Shown here: in pieces, positions 63,731 through 64,000 of the stretch
Position numbering within the stretch: position 1 is the first letter of the stretch
Layout of the letters: every line of letters starts with the position of its first letter
Assembly: GCA_905147135.1 (NCBI GenBank)
Contig: LR990055.1
Location: 1,612,001-1,676,000 of the forward strand
Source: Blastobasis lacticolella
Lineage: Eukaryota; Arthropoda; Insecta; Lepidoptera; Blastobasidae
Reading direction: 5' to 3'
Length of the DNA: 64,000 nucleotides
Notes under the pieces: model-generated
The model's input: only the letters and a program-made list of their open reading frames with translations
Told to the model about the DNA's origin: nothing
Database searches by the model: none
Position numbers and translations under genes: made by a program

Positions 63731-64000
63731 TGTAAAATAAACGTCGTCCTAGTTGAGCATTCCGAGCTGGCGCTGTCCTAAATTGGCAACGTTCGTACTA
63801 CCGATGTCCCCTGACCAACAGCAGACCTCAAAACCGAATGTCGCACGACCATGGTCCCACGACCGTGGCTAATTACGACAGCGCCTTACTTGTAACTTAT
63901 CTCTTATCTTACGTACTTATATCTTATCCGAAACCCGTGAAATAAAATTCAATTTTAAAATAGGAACCAACCGTTCCTACCACGCCCAACACTGCACTTA
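63731..64000. other. Unassigned end of window
   Basis: CACGACCATGGTCCCACGAC is a short partial palindrome. No gene recognised. Confidence 0.45.

Overview
The window is AT-rich, repeat-dense, non-coding eukaryotic DNA. I recognise no host protein-coding gene, rRNA, genuine tRNA, CRISPR array or bacterial-type operon. The ends of many retroposons (tRNA-headed SINEs with GATGAT or TTAT tails, LINE ends carrying WNELP-type or GRPPTRWTDDL-type C-termini) and a short TTAGG run fit an insect, most likely a moth or butterfly. That assignment is inference from the repeat repertoire. Most open frames are under 110 codons and are either anonymous AT-rich frames or frames crossing repeats.

Families are named informally here. 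SINE-A is a tRNA-headed element of about 250 bp with an (ATTT/AAT)n tail, 12 copies. SINE-B is a tRNA-headed element of about 320 bp ending in GATGAT, 16 or more copies and fragments. Retroposon-C is about 260 bp, lacks a visible pol III promoter and ends in GATGATGA, 12 copies. LINE remnants are almost all 5'-truncated: WNELP-type ends (D), PDH(Y)NL-type ends (E), ends with a GAAGAGATC motif and CATA tails (F), ends tailed with GAATTTT (G), an H fragment with the GGGAGCTACGATG core, I ends (GGTTGACTGGTAGA core), J ends, M fragments, and several recognisable ORF2 C-termini of at least five kinds. DNA elements are foldbacks or MITEs at 2478, 3194, 18183, 23871, 26045 and 30797.

Layout. 0-8 kb: one copy of an 840-bp near-perfect duplication at each end (1-841 and 6941-7780), with two MITEs interrupted by LINE insertions between them. 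8-18 kb: SINE-B and retroposon-C, including a tail-to-tail C pair at 13.5-13.9 kb, a gag-like ORF1 remnant at 16.2 kb and a 38-bp tandem repeat. 18-28 kb: a second MITE-L copy, LINE ends, a hAT-like MITE and the 26-kb inverted-repeat element. 28-34 kb: two LINE RT C-termini side by side, family N, an 11-bp minisatellite and twin perfect hairpins. 34-48 kb: mixed SINEs and LINE ends plus a second gag-like ORF1 remnant at 39.9 kb. 48-64 kb: the densest nesting (48.4, 52.4, 54.3 and 59.1-59.7 kb) and four different LINE C-termini.

The elements interact as a transposon ecology rather than as a pathway. SINE-B carries the same last 50 or so bases as the LINE end at 24.72 kb, which suggests it borrows that LINE's enzyme. 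Two copies of a short gag-like ORF followed directly by a 3' end resemble a non-autonomous ORF1-only retroposon.
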